Shown: in pieces, positions 1 through 8,869 of the stretch | Layout: every line of letters begins with the position of its first letter | Numbering within the stretch: position 1 is the stretch's first letter | Assembly (NCBI GenBank): GCA_963805295.1 | Contig: CAWDTW010000025.1 | Coordinates: 36,283 to 100,282 of the forward strand | Direction: 5' to 3' | DNA: 64,000 bases | From: Roseiarcus sp963805295 | GTDB lineage: Bacteria; Pseudomonadota; Alphaproteobacteria; Rhizobiales; Beijerinckiaceae | Program-made: the position numbers and the translations under genes | The notes under the pieces: model-generated | Databases searched by the model: none | Seen by the model: the letters and a program-made list of their open reading frames with translations, nothing else | What the model was told of the DNA's origin: nothing

Positions 1-222
1 CTTGCGGCCGGCGAGATGCGCCTCGATCTGATCGGCGCGCCAATGGACATTGACGATCGCCCGTTCCACGCCGTTCGCAGCGAGGCGGTCGAGGCAATGG
101 TCGATCAACGCCCGCCGGGCGACCTTGACGAGCGGCTTCGGCGTCGAATCGGTGATCGGCCGCATGCGCTTGCCCAGACCCGCGGCGAACACCATGGCCG
201 TTTTCGGAATCGGCGCTGTCAT
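1..222 (-). CDS. murU: N-acetylmuramate-1-phosphate uridylyltransferase (MurU-like), 5' part only
   Basis: Only the first 74 codons are inside the window; the gene runs off the left edge. The ATG is at 222. The protein opens with a nucleotidyltransferase signature (AAGLGKRMRPITDSTPKPL), the GxGxRxxPxTxxxPKP motif that binds the sugar-1-phosphate and nucleotide. Genes of this type next to amgK encode MurU, which converts MurNAc-1-P to UDP-MurNAc in the cell-wall recycling route that bypasses MurA. The gene starts 25 bp after the stop of the AmgK-containing fusion on the same strand, which supports this reading over a generic mannose-1-phosphate guanylyltransferase. The family is seen in the sequence; the substrate is inferred from context. 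Confidence 0.8.
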   Translation of the reverse strand, partial: MTAPIPKTAMVFAAGLGKRMRPITDSTPKPLVKVARRALIDHCLDRLAANGVERAIVNVHWRADQIEAHLAGRK

Positions 223-247
223 CGTCGATCGTTCCTGGATCAGGCCG

Positions 248-1813
248 TCAAAACTCGGGCTTTTCCGGCCGCTGGCCCAACGCCCGCGGCAGGCAGCCCT
301 GATACCAGAGGGCAAGCGGCGCGAGCAACGGATGCGCGAGGTTCTTGGCGAGATAGCGTTCGATCCGGGGCAGGTGGGTCAGATATTGCGGCTTGCCGTC
401 GCGCTTGTCGAGGCGCGCGAAAATGCCGAGGATTTTGGTCGCGCGCTGCGCGCCCATCGCAGCGTAGGCGGCGGCGAAGCGCTCGGCGTCGAATCCGGGA
501 TCGGCGGCCGAGCGGCGCCGCACGTAGAGCGCCGCCAGACGCATCTCGAGGTCGTCGGGCACGTCGACGCGCGCGTCTTGCAGAAGCGACGCCAGATCAT
601 AGGCCGGAGGACCGATGACCGCGTCCTGGAAGTCGATGAGGCCGATTTTCGAAAAGCCCTCTCTTTCCGGCAACCAATGCAGGTTGGGCGAATGGTAGTC
701 GCGCAACGTCCAGGTCACGCGCTCGGCCAAGACCGGCGAAAGCAGCTCACGCCAGATCGCCAGGAAATGCATGCGCGCTCCCGAAGGCACAGTCACCTTG
801 GCGACCGCCTGAGCGTACCAGTCGATCGCGAGTTCGACCTCGACGAGCATCGCCTCGATGTCGTAGGTCGGCAGCCGATAGACCTCGTCGCCCACCGGCA
901 GACAGTCGGGCAGGTCGCGACCGTGCAGATCGGCGAGCAGCGCGACCGCCTCGGCATAGCGCGCGCCGTTGGGAACCCCGTCCTCGGCTATGGTCGCGGC
1001 GCCGAAATCCTCGATCAGCGCCAACCCTTCTTCGACGCTGTAAGCGATAAGCGCGGGGGCCGAATAGCCGCGGCTTCGCAACCCTTCGGCCATGGCGATG
1101 AAGGCGCGAATGTCCGGCGAGAGCTTGGCGATCGCCGCGTAGGGTTTGCCATAGCGCACAATCGGTCCGTCCGGCCGCGGCGGAGAAATCATCAGGATCG
1201 CCGTGGCGCCGTCGGGCCGCGTCAGGCGTTCATAGGCGCGAATCGAGGCGTCGCCCTGCAAGAACTCGCGTCGCGCCTCGCTCCATCCGGCGCGCCTCAA
1301 GAGCGCCCCCACCCCGAGCGCTCGAGCCAATCGCTTGGCGATCGCCCCGAAGCCGCGCAATTCCAGGACGCGCGCGTCCGGCCCGCGCACCGGCTCGAAT
1401 CGGATGCGCACATCGAGCCGGTCCGCCGGCAGCGCCTCGGCGATGCGCTCCGGCCATTCGACAATCGCGATCGTCCCCTCAATCGCCTCGCCCCAGCCGA
1501 GATTTTCGAGCTCTGACGCCCCGCGCAGACGATAGAAATCGGCATGGACGACCGGTCCTCGCGGCGCCTCGTAGATCTGCATCAAGGTGAAGGTCGGGCT
1601 CGGCGCCTCGAGGTCCGGGGCCTCAACGAGCGCGCGGATCAATCCGCGGGCGAAAGTGGTCTTGCCCGCGCCCAGATCGCCGGACACAGCGACGAAATCG
1701 CCGGGCTCCAGCCACGCGGCCTGCGCCGCGGCGAAACTCAGCATCGCCGGTTCGTCCGGCGCTTCCAGAAGCCAGACCTTCGGTTGCTTCCCGTCATTGC
1801 CCGGATCGATCAT
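248..1813 (-). CDS. tsaE-amgK: TsaE-AmgK fusion: tRNA t6A ATPase plus anomeric MurNAc/GlcNAc kinase
   Basis: This 521-residue protein has two domains. Residues 1 to about 150 are TsaE: a Walker A loop GDLGAGKT at residues 45-52, then PSPTFTL (71-77) and HADFYRL (90-96). TsaE supports threonylcarbamoylation of A37 in ANN-decoding tRNAs. Residues from about 180 to the end are an aminoglycoside-phosphotransferase fold with the catalytic loop LRDYHSPNLHW and the metal-binding LIDFQDAVIGP. In alphaproteobacteria this domain beside murU is AmgK, the anomeric kinase of peptidoglycan sugar recycling. The fusion joins two unrelated pathways. It lies 6 bp after divL and 25 bp before murU, so the three are probably co-transcribed. 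Confidence 0.9.
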   Translation of the reverse strand: MIDPGNDGKQPKVWLLEAPDEPAMLSFAAAQAAWLEPGDFVAVSGDLGAGKTTFARGLIRALVEAPDLEAPSPTFTLMQIYEAPRGPVVHADFYRLRGASELENLGWGEAIEGTIAIVEWPERIAEALPADRLDVRIRFEPVRGPDARVLELRGFGAIAKRLARALGVGALLRRAGWSEARREFLQGDASIRAYERLTRPDGATAILMISPPRPDGPIVRYGKPYAAIAKLSPDIRAFIAMAEGLRSRGYSAPALIAYSVEEGLALIEDFGAATIAEDGVPNGARYAEAVALLADLHGRDLPDCLPVGDEVYRLPTYDIEAMLVEVELAIDWYAQAVAKVTVPSGARMHFLAIWRELLSPVLAERVTWTLRDYHSPNLHWLPEREGFSKIGLIDFQDAVIGPPAYDLASLLQDARVDVPDDLEMRLAALYVRRRSAADPGFDAERFAAAYAAMGAQRATKILGIFARLDKRDGKPQYLTHLPRIERYLAKNLAHPLLAPLALWYQGCLPRALGQRPEKPEF

Positions 1814-1819
1814 GTCCGG

Positions 1820-4378
1820 CTATCGGGCCGATTGCGGCTTCGGCTGCGTGGCGCCTCCGGGCTCCTCCACTTCAGCCGCGAGCAAAGCCGGATCGACCGG
1901 GAAGATGCATGTGACGGTCGTGCCCTCGTTGGCCGCCGTGTCGATCAGCACCCGGCCCTTGTGCAGTTCGACCATGGCCTTGACAATCGAAAGGCCGAGG
2001 CCAGGCCCGCGATGACGGGACCCGTTGGGTAAGGTCTCAAATCGATCGAACACACGGTCGATCATCTCCGGCGGGATGCCGCGTCCACGATCGCTCACCT
2101 TGAACACGACTTCTGCGCCGCGCCGCATAGCCGCCAGAGTCACCGTCTGCCCCGGCTCCGAATAGTTGATGGCGTTGGAGAGGAGATTGAACAGGACTTG
2201 ACGGACCCGCCGTCCGTCGGCCCTGAACGAGCCGACCCCATCCGTCATCACCATGCGCATCTCGATCGCCGCTTCGTCCAAGCGATCCTGCACGCCCGCA
2301 GCCGCCGCCCTCATCGCTTCGGCGACGTCGACGCTCTCGAGACGCAACTCCAGGGCGCCGGCGTCGATTGAGGCGAGATCGAGAATGTCGTCAATGATGG
2401 CCAGCAGCGCATGCGAGGAATTGGTGATGAAGCCTGCATATTCGAGCTGCTTGGGATTGAGCGGGCCGACGCCGCCGGCCGCCAGAAGCTGGGTGAAGCC
2501 GATGATGTTGGTGAGCGGCGTGCGCAACTCGTAAGAGACGTGATTGACGAAGTCGTTGCGTAGCTTCTCGGCCGCAACGAGCGCCTGATTGCGCTCGGTG
2601 AGCGCGCGTTCGACATTGGCGCTCGCGGTCACGTCGAGCGAGGTCAGAAGCGTCGCCCCGTCAGGAAGCGGCAGTGCGGCGCAATCGAGAGTGAGCCCGT
2701 CGTTCCGCGCGATCCGCGCCGCCCGACTTTCGCGATGCTCGTTGAGGCCGACGATCATCGCCCGCAGTCCGTCCCAGAGCGCGGGGTCCTGGCAGAGCGA
2801 CCGGCAAGCGCTGGCGATCTCGTCGATATGCGGGCGATCGCGCAGCTTGACCACGTCGATGGACCAGATCTCGGCGAAGACGGGGTTGAACAGCTTCATC
2901 CGCCCGTCGGCGCCGAACACCGCCACGCCCTCCTTGAGAGCGTCGAGCGTTTCGCCCTGCACCTGAGTGAGCGCGTTAACCTTCGAGGCGAGCGCATAGC
3001 TTTGCGTCGCGTCGTCGTAGAGATAGGTGACGCCGCCTTTCGGATTGGGACTGGTGACGACGCGCAAAGCGCGCCCGTCCGGCAGATACCAGACGGTCTC
3101 GCTCGGCTCGATCGCCTGATAAGCGTTCATCAGCTGCGCCTTCCACTCGCGAAAATTCGCCTGCTCCGGCAATTGGCGCTTGGTCCGCAGTCGATCGAGA
3201 ATTTCCCCATCGGTCGGCCGCTGGTCGAGGAAGGCCGGTTCGAGCGGCCATATCTGCCGGTAGGCGGCGTTATAAAAGGTGAGCCGCTTCGACTTGTCGA
3301 AGATCGCGACTGCGGTCGACAGCCTGTCTATCATGCGTGAGTAATCGTCCTCGTTGCGCTCCATTTCAGCCCGCAACGCCGCAATCTCGGTCACATCCTG
3401 CGCCACGCCCGCCGAGCCGAAGGCAGTTCGGACCTCGGCCGCTGCGAAGGTTCGGCGCTCGCCGTTGACGACGGCGCTGGCACGGCGCTTCCAGACCCCG
3501 GCGTCCCGAATCGCGGCCGCCGCTTCGCGGCGCTGCACCGGGTCGAAGAGTTCGGCGCCGCTGTCGACAGCCGCCTCATCGCTGGGCGCTTCGACAGCCA
3601 AAGCGTAGGGCGTGTTGCACCAGACCATGCGCCCGTCGGAGTCCCGCCCCCAAGCGAGGATCGCGGCCGACCCGAGGGCCAGGCGAAGGCCGGTTGACGA
3701 GCCTTCGGCCTGTGCGATTTTTTCGCGCACCTGCGCCAGTTGCAATCGATCGCCCGACACGTCGCGGATGCGCATCACGGCGCTGCCCGAGACCGGCCGA
3801 CCGCTGATTTCCAAATGTCGGCCGCGCAAGCTGACCGCAGCTATCGAGAAAGCCTCGCCGCGATTAAGGAGCCGCTCCGCGGCCTCCTCGACCTGGGTGG
3901 CGACCGCCGGCTCCAACCAGGAGGCGTAGCCAGGAATGCGCTGCGCCGCGAGGGCGTCTCCGATGAGGGCCAAGTCGCCTTCGATGGTCGGCTCGGCGTC
4001 CGGCCGGTCCCACGACACCACGATTTGCGGCTCGCTGCGCAAAATCAGCGCCGCTCGATCGAGTTTGGCGCCTGTGCGCGCGAGTTCCCCTTCCAGTTCG
4101 CCGAGCCGGCGCGCCCACCTCTTTCGCGCCGTCCGGTGCAGAACCGCCATGATTGTCGCCAGCAGCATCACCAACAAAATGGCGATCCCGGAGATGTCCG
4201 CCTCCATGGAAGCCATGTTCATCAGGGAGGACGACGGCGCTTTGAGACCCCGCAGCGCCTCCTCTGCGCGCGCGCTCTCAGCGGTCAGGAACACGATCAG
4301 CGGCGCCGCTCGCGCCCGATCGAACGTACGCGTTCGCCTGACGATCCGGGCGAACCCCGCCGCGCTGAGCCCCCGCAA
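1820..4378 (-). CDS. divL: DivL-like PAS-domain histidine-kinase homologue with Tyr in place of the phospho-acceptor His
   Basis: A membrane segment near residues 62-80 is followed by several PAS-like regions, a dimerisation helix and an HATPase domain (N box NLLSNAINYSE, G boxes DRGRGIPP and GPGLGLSIV). The H box reads HVSYELRTPLT, with Tyr616 where kinases have His. That substitution is the hallmark of DivL, the Caulobacter cell-polarity pseudokinase that tunes CckA and reads DivK phosphorylation. Its position directly upstream of tsaE also fits divL. The start is uncertain: an internal Met near residue 54 would still keep the membrane segment. Seen: Tyr616 and the domains. Known: DivL biology. 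Inferred: the same role here. Confidence 0.9.
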   Translation of the reverse strand: MRGLSAAGFARIVRRTRTFDRARAAPLIVFLTAESARAEEALRGLKAPSSSLMNMASMEADISGIAILLVMLLATIMAVLHRTARKRWARRLGELEGELARTGAKLDRAALILRSEPQIVVSWDRPDAEPTIEGDLALIGDALAAQRIPGYASWLEPAVATQVEEAAERLLNRGEAFSIAAVSLRGRHLEISGRPVSGSAVMRIRDVSGDRLQLAQVREKIAQAEGSSTGLRLALGSAAILAWGRDSDGRMVWCNTPYALAVEAPSDEAAVDSGAELFDPVQRREAAAAIRDAGVWKRRASAVVNGERRTFAAAEVRTAFGSAGVAQDVTEIAALRAEMERNEDDYSRMIDRLSTAVAIFDKSKRLTFYNAAYRQIWPLEPAFLDQRPTDGEILDRLRTKRQLPEQANFREWKAQLMNAYQAIEPSETVWYLPDGRALRVVTSPNPKGGVTYLYDDATQSYALASKVNALTQVQGETLDALKEGVAVFGADGRMKLFNPVFAEIWSIDVVKLRDRPHIDEIASACRSLCQDPALWDGLRAMIVGLNEHRESRAARIARNDGLTLDCAALPLPDGATLLTSLDVTASANVERALTERNQALVAAEKLRNDFVNHVSYELRTPLTNIIGFTQLLAAGGVGPLNPKQLEYAGFITNSSHALLAIIDDILDLASIDAGALELRLESVDVAEAMRAAAAGVQDRLDEAAIEMRMVMTDGVGSFRADGRRVRQVLFNLLSNAINYSEPGQTVTLAAMRRGAEVVFKVSDRGRGIPPEMIDRVFDRFETLPNGSRHRGPGLGLSIVKAMVELHKGRVLIDTAANEGTTVTCIFPVDPALLAAEVEEPGGATQPKPQSAR

Positions 4379-4588
4379 CGAATGGCCTCCTCGAAAGCCC
4401 GGCGGCGCATGCGCCTCGCGAGTTTCCTTCCGACCGGCGCCCTCCGCCAGGAAGGCCCGAAATCAGCTCTCAACAGGCTTACGAAAAGTTTCGCGCGAAG
4501 TCGTCAACCATGATGAACGCCGGACGAGCCGCGGCGCGCTTGGGGGACTCTAAATATCGTAGGCCTCGGGGGTTCGGCCCCCTAGATA

Positions 4589-4623
4589 TGCGGAATAAGC
4601 CGCGCGAGGCGCTTTCTTCCGCA
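4589..4623 (-). terminator. hairpin downstream of trpS, terminator-like but without a U tract
   Basis: The arms TGCGGAA (4589-4595) and TTCCGCA (4617-4623) are perfect inverted repeats with an inner AAGC/GCTT pairing. The hairpin lies about 45 nt past the trpS stop in the 288-bp gap before divL. No T run follows, so it may be an RNA-stabilising hairpin rather than an intrinsic terminator. A weaker G/C hairpin sits beside it near 4568-4582. I see no gene in this gap. Confidence 0.4.
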
Positions 4624-4666
4624 TAACCTAAGGAGAAAAGAATTCTGTGTGGGCCGCCAGGGCGGG

Positions 4667-5701
4667 CTAGCGAACGAGGCCCAAAATGTCCTTGATCGCG
4701 TCCATATTCGGCCTTGCGATGGCGCGCGCCTTCTCTGCGCCCTCGGCGAGGATCGAATCGACGTAGGCCGGATCGGCGGAAAGCCGCAGGATGTCGGCGC
4801 GAATGGGCGCAAGCTTCTCGATTGTGACGTCCGCCAGCGCGTTCTTGAACGCCGAGAACTGGCTGCCGCCAAAACGATGAACGACGTCGGTCTTGGTTTC
4901 GTCGGTCAGCGCCGCATAGATGCCGACGAGATTGTCGGCCTCGGGACGGCCCGCAAGGCCTTCGAGGTGTCGAGGCAGGGGCTCGGGATCGGTCTTGGCC
5001 TTGCGGATCTTCTGCGCGATCATGTCCGCGTCGTCGGTCAGCGCGATATGGGCGTATTCGGACGCATCCGACTTCGACATCTTCTTCGTGCCGTCGCGTA
5101 GGCTCATGACCCGCGTCGCGGGTCCTTGAATGAGGGGCTCGGGCAGCGGAAAGAAGGCGTCGCCATGGCCGTTGGCGGCAATCGACTGCGAGAAATCGTT
5201 GTTGAACTTCTGCGCGATGTCGCGCGTCAGCTCGAGATGCTGTTTCTGGTCGTCCCCGACCGGAACATGGGTCGCCCGATAGAGCAGGATGTCGGCCGCC
5301 ATCAGCACAGGATAATTGAAAAGTCCGATCGAGGCGTTCTCCCGATCCTTGCCGGCCTTCTCTTTGAACTGAGTCATGCGATTGAGCCAGCCGAGCCGCG
5401 CCACGCAATCGAAGATCCAGGCGAGTTCGGCGTGTTCGGCGATCCGGCTCTGGTTGAAGACGGCGTTGACTTTCGGGTCGATGCCGCAAGCCAGGAACGC
5501 CGCCGTCACTTCGCGCGTCGTGCGGGCGAGCTGCGCCGGCTCGTGCGGCAGGGTCATCGCATGCAGGTCGACCACGCAGTAGAGACACGGACGAGTCGCT
5601 TGCAACGTGACGAAGCGCTTGATCGCGCCAAGGTAGTTGCCGAGGTGGAGGTTGCCGGTCGGTTGAACGCCTGAGAACACGCGCTCGGGAAAGGTCGCCA
5701 T
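4667..5701 (-). CDS. trpS: tryptophanyl-tRNA synthetase
   Basis: Class I aminoacyl-tRNA synthetase that charges tRNA-Trp. From the ATG at 5701 the protein is 344 residues and begins MATFPERVFSGVQPTGNLHL. The HIGH-type motif is GNLHLGNYLG and the KMSKS loop is KKMSKSD. An upstream in-frame start at 5767 would add 22 residues that do not look like the family, so 5701 was chosen. Length and motif spacing are normal for bacterial TrpS. The GcvR-like gene lies upstream on the same strand. Confidence 0.97.
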   Translation of the reverse strand: MATFPERVFSGVQPTGNLHLGNYLGAIKRFVTLQATRPCLYCVVDLHAMTLPHEPAQLARTTREVTAAFLACGIDPKVNAVFNQSRIAEHAELAWIFDCVARLGWLNRMTQFKEKAGKDRENASIGLFNYPVLMAADILLYRATHVPVGDDQKQHLELTRDIAQKFNNDFSQSIAANGHGDAFFPLPEPLIQGPATRVMSLRDGTKKMSKSDASEYAHIALTDDADMIAQKIRKAKTDPEPLPRHLEGLAGRPEADNLVGIYAALTDETKTDVVHRFGGSQFSAFKNALADVTIEKLAPIRADILRLSADPAYVDSILAEGAEKARAIARPNMDAIKDILGLVR

Positions 5702-5786
5702 CGTCGTCCGCTTGGAAAGCCACAGATTGCAGGGCGGCCTTATGGCAACGGCGGCGCAGGCGCGCAAGAGGACTGATTTCGGGTCG

Positions 5787-6317
5787 TCAGCGACGCGTCT
5801 CGTCGTCGCCGACGCTCAGATCAACCATGATTTCGCCTGCTAGGCGCTCCAGCGCTTTGCGCAATTCCTCGACCGCGAAGCCGTCGGGCGCCCGCAATCT
5901 GGCTTTGGCGCGGAACATCTCGACCCCGCTGAAGGGGGCGGTTTCGAGATCGCTCGCGAATTCCTCGATATTGACCCCAAGGGCGTTGAGCGCCTGGGTG
6001 ACGTCGCGCACGATGCCCGGCCGCTCATGGCCGAGGATGTCGAGCTTGACGAGGCGCGCCGGCTTGTCCGCCTCGGTCGCCGCGCCGCGTTCGATGGTCA
6101 GATGCAACCCGGCCGCCTCGAGAAGCCGCAGCGACAATTCGAGCTCCGCCAATTTGGCGTCCGGGACGCTGACGAGCAGAATGCCGGCGAATTTCCCCGC
6201 GAGCCGGGCGGAACGGCTTTCGAGCCAGGTCGCCCCGCATGCGGCGATCGTCTCGGAGACCGTGTTCACCAGTCCGGGTCTGTCGTCGCCGACGAAAGTC
6301 AGAACCAGGGGAACCAT
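5787..6317 (-). CDS. tandem ACT-domain protein, glycine-cleavage repressor (GcvR) type
   Basis: The 176-residue protein consists of two ACT folds. Each begins with the strand-loop signature of the family (LTFVGDDRPGLVNTVSE near residue 6 and LDILGHERPGIVRDV near residue 93), where amino acids such as glycine bind at domain interfaces. There is no DNA-binding domain, as in E. coli GcvR, which acts by binding GcvA. Many alphaproteobacteria have this gene without a clear GcvA partner, so an amino-acid-sensing regulatory role is inferred, not shown. It lies between trpS and hslU on the same strand. Confidence 0.75.
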   Translation of the reverse strand: MVPLVLTFVGDDRPGLVNTVSETIAACGATWLESRSARLAGKFAGILLVSVPDAKLAELELSLRLLEAAGLHLTIERGAATEADKPARLVKLDILGHERPGIVRDVTQALNALGVNIEEFASDLETAPFSGVEMFRAKARLRAPDGFAVEELRKALERLAGEIMVDLSVGDDETRR

Positions 6318-6417
6318 CGCGGAACTCCTTCAGCGAAGACGGCCAAGGCCATCCTATGCGCGATCGACGGCTCGACGCACCCCGAAAATGCCCAGGGACT
6401 CGAGGATCGGCCTGCGT

Positions 6418-7719
6418 TCAAAGAATGAACCGGCTCAAATCCGCGTTGGCCGCGAGATCGCCGACATGGCGCTCGACGAACCCGTCATCGATGCAGACCT
6501 TTTCTCCGGAACGATCGGCCGCGGTGAAGCTCACTTCGTCGAGCACCCGCTCCATCACCGTTTGTAGTCGCCGCGCGCCGATGTTCTCAACCGAACCGTT
6601 GACCTTGGCCGCGATGCGGGCGATGGCCGAAACGGCGGCGTCGGAGAATTCGAGCTCGATCCCTTCCGTCCCCATCAGGGCGACGTACTGCTTGATGAGG
6701 CTCGCCTCGGTGTCGGTGAGGATGCGCCTGAAATCCTCTTCGGTCAGCGACTTGAGCTCGACGCGGATCGGCAGGCGGCCCTGCAGCTCCGGCAGGAGGT
6801 CGGAGGGCCGCGCGATGTGGAAGGCGCCCGAGGCGATGAACAGGATGTGGTCGGTCTTGATCGTCCCGTGCTTGGTCGCGACCGTCGTGCCCTCGATCAG
6901 CGGCAGGAGGTCGCGCTGGACGCCCTCGCGGGAGACGTCCGCGCCGCCGCGGCCCTCGCGCGCGCAGATCTTGTCAATTTCGTCGAGAAAGACGATGCCG
7001 TTGCTCTCGACCTCGCTGACCGCGTCGCGCACGATCGCGTCCTGATCGAGCAGCTTCTCCGCCTCTGCGGCGACGAGCGGCTCGTGCGCCTCTACGACCG
7101 TCATTCGCTTGGGCTTGGTGCGTTGGCCCTTGCCGAAGATGTCGGCAATGTTGATCGCACCGATCGAGGCGCCCGGCAGATTGGGGAGTTCGAACATCGG
7201 CATGGCCACGCCGCCCTGCGGCAGCTCGATCTCGATTTCCTTGTCGTTGAGTTCGCCCGACAGGAGTTTGCGCCGAAAAGCCTCGCGCGTCGCCGAGGAG
7301 GAGCTTGCGCCGACGAGCGCGTCGAGCACCCGCTCTTCCGCCGCCAGCTCCGCCTTGGCCTCGATGTCCTTGCGCTTGCGGTTTTTCACCAGCGCGATGG
7401 CGACCTCGATCAGGTCGCGCACGATCTGCTCGACGTCGCGTCCAACGTAGCCGACCTCGGTGAATTTCGTCGCCTCGACTTTCAGGAACGGCGCGCCCGC
7501 AAGCTTGGCGAGGCGGCGCGCAATCTCGGTCTTGCCGCAGCCGGTCGGGCCGATCATCAGAATGTTTTTGGGCATCACTTCTTCGCGCATGGGCGAAGTG
7601 AGACGCAGGCGCCGCCAGCGATTGCGCAGGGCGATGGCGACGGCTCGCTTGGCCTCCCCCTGCCCGACGATATAGCGGTCGAGTTCGGAAACGATTTCGC
7701 GCGGGCTGAGGTCCGTCAT
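6418..7719 (-). CDS. hslU: HslU, ATPase subunit of the HslUV protease
   Basis: AAA+ unfoldase that feeds substrates into the HslV peptidase in the cytoplasm. The 433-residue protein has Walker A MIGPTGCGKTEIARR, Walker B GIVFLDEIDKI, an intermediate (I) domain of about 130 residues between them, and the usual C-terminus ending in DLSRFIL, the tail that docks into HslV. The start at 7719 lies 4 bp after the hslV stop, so the two subunits are made from one transcript. Confidence 0.98.
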   Translation of the reverse strand: MTDLSPREIVSELDRYIVGQGEAKRAVAIALRNRWRRLRLTSPMREEVMPKNILMIGPTGCGKTEIARRLAKLAGAPFLKVEATKFTEVGYVGRDVEQIVRDLIEVAIALVKNRKRKDIEAKAELAAEERVLDALVGASSSSATREAFRRKLLSGELNDKEIEIELPQGGVAMPMFELPNLPGASIGAINIADIFGKGQRTKPKRMTVVEAHEPLVAAEAEKLLDQDAIVRDAVSEVESNGIVFLDEIDKICAREGRGGADVSREGVQRDLLPLIEGTTVATKHGTIKTDHILFIASGAFHIARPSDLLPELQGRLPIRVELKSLTEEDFRRILTDTEASLIKQYVALMGTEGIELEFSDAAVSAIARIAAKVNGSVENIGARRLQTVMERVLDEVSFTAADRSGEKVCIDDGFVERHVGDLAANADLSRFIL

Positions 7720-7723
7720 GAGA

Positions 7724-8290
7724 TCAGAGGCTTTCGACGATCAGGTTGTCGTTGGTGTAGACGCAGATGTCAGCGGCGATGCGCATCGAGCGGCGCACGA
7801 TCTCCTCGGCGTCGAGCGGCATCGGCAAAAGCGCGCGCGCTGCGGCGAGCGCATAATTGCCGCCCGATCCGATCGCCATCGCGGAGCCCGTCTCGTCGGC
7901 CTCCGGCTCCAACACGTCGCCCGCGCCCGAAAGCGTGAAACTCGAGCCCTTGTCGGCGACGAGCAGCATCGCCTCCAGCCGGCGCAAGTAGCGGTCCGTG
8001 CGCCAGTCTTTGGCCAGCTCGACACAGGCGCGCGCAAGCTGGCCAGGATACTGCTCCAGCTTCGCCTCCAGCCTTTCGAACAGGGTGAAGGCGTCGGCGG
8101 TCGCCCCGGCGAACCCGGCGATCACCTCACCCTTGGCGAGGCGGCGGACTTTTCGCGCGTTCGACTTGACGACCGTCTGTCCCATGCTGACTTGGCCGTC
8201 GCCGCCGATGACGACCCGATCGCCCTTGCGCACCAGGAGGATCGTCGTGGCGTGCCACCTGGACGAGCGGGCGGCGTTCTCGTCTTTCAT
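7724..8290 (-). CDS. hslV: HslV, peptidase subunit of the HslUV protease
   Basis: Threonine peptidase of the proteasome beta-subunit fold. From the ATG at 8290 the product is 188 residues. The mature active-site threonine lies in WHATTILLVRKG, so a short propeptide is removed. GDGQVSMGQ and GSGGNYALAAARAL are the usual core motifs. An in-frame start at 8323 would give a longer leader; 8290 leaves a propeptide closer to that of relatives. hslU follows after 4 bp. Confidence 0.95.
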   Translation of the reverse strand: MKDENAARSSRWHATTILLVRKGDRVVIGGDGQVSMGQTVVKSNARKVRRLAKGEVIAGFAGATADAFTLFERLEAKLEQYPGQLARACVELAKDWRTDRYLRRLEAMLLVADKGSSFTLSGAGDVLEPEADETGSAMAIGSGGNYALAAARALLPMPLDAEEIVRRSMRIAADICVYTNDNLIVESL

Positions 8291-8454
8291 CGGCGGTCGT
8301 CCTTCACTCGGCGAACGCCGCATGTATGGGCGGACGGGGCGGCACGCAAGGGCGCGCGCAGCACCCCCGTCTTCCAGCCTCGTTCGCGCGAGCGTGGTCG
8401 AAGGGCGAACCGGTTCGGCCCGCGGCCTCGGTCAGGGGCCGATCCTTGCCTCAA

Positions 8455-8664
8455 TCAATCGAACGCGACGCCGCAATTGAGGCCGATGCGCCGAAAGACG
8501 ATCGCGGCAGGTCGGAAGCCGGTGAACGCCGACTGGGTCATGTTGAGCCCGGCGAAGGCCGTCAGCAAAAACCAATACGGGCTCACCGCGTAGCCGAGGG
8601 CGACACTGACAAGAACGACGAAGCCGGCGAAGGCGAGAACGGCGCGGTCGAGATTCGCGTGTAT
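8455..8664 (-). CDS. DUF2892 / YgaP-type inner-membrane protein, start unclear
   Basis: Reading back from the TGA at 8455-8457 gives a compact membrane protein: an NLDRAVLAFAGF opening, a helix VVLVSVALGYAVSP, then YWFLLTAFAGLNMTQSAFTG, and an end RRIGLNCGVAFD. This is the two-helix pattern of the DUF2892/YgaP membrane domain, often found with rhodaneses. No ATG, GTG or TTG lies at the expected position. The best-placed codon is ATA at 8662-8664 just after AGGAAAGG. Either this non-standard start is used, or the gene has lost its start. It diverges from the AhpD-rhodanese-DUF302 genes and probably belongs with them. Confidence 0.6.
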   Translation of the reverse strand: MHANLDRAVLAFAGFVVLVSVALGYAVSPYWFLLTAFAGLNMTQSAFTGFRPAAIVFRRIGLNCGVAFD

Positions 8665-8869
8665 TCCTTTCCTGGGCGACGCTTCGGCCTCGGACGGGCG
8701 GATCGGTCGCGGCCCCGCTCCGGCGCGGGTGTTTTAATTCGTGCTTGCTAAATTAGAATATCTGAATGTATAAGTCAACACTTGATCTGACCGGTCCTGC
8801 CGCCCCTTGCCGCAGGCCGCATGGGGTCTGCGGTCGGCCTTCACTAAGACGACATCCAGGAGACGCGTT
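8665..8869. promoter_or_regulatory. divergent promoter region with an AT-rich core
   Basis: The stretch around 8735-8785 is markedly AT-rich in a GC-rich neighbourhood and holds the imperfect palindrome ATTAGAATATCTGAAT. It separates the DUF2892 gene (minus) from the AhpD-like operon (plus). Comparable sulfur-island genes in other proteobacteria are controlled by ArsR-type repressors (BigR/SqrR) that bind AT-rich palindromes here. No such regulator gene is in the window, so this is an inference. Confidence 0.4.

Noticed and set aside
50..1516. Long plus-strand reading frame opposite tsaE-amgK
   Set aside because: It is the antisense shadow of a well-supported gene in GC-rich DNA; its composition is Arg-rich and without a recognisable domain.
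4479..5723. 414-codon minus-strand frame overlapping trpS
   Set aside because: It is a shadow frame of trpS with no domain; trpS itself has all class I motifs.
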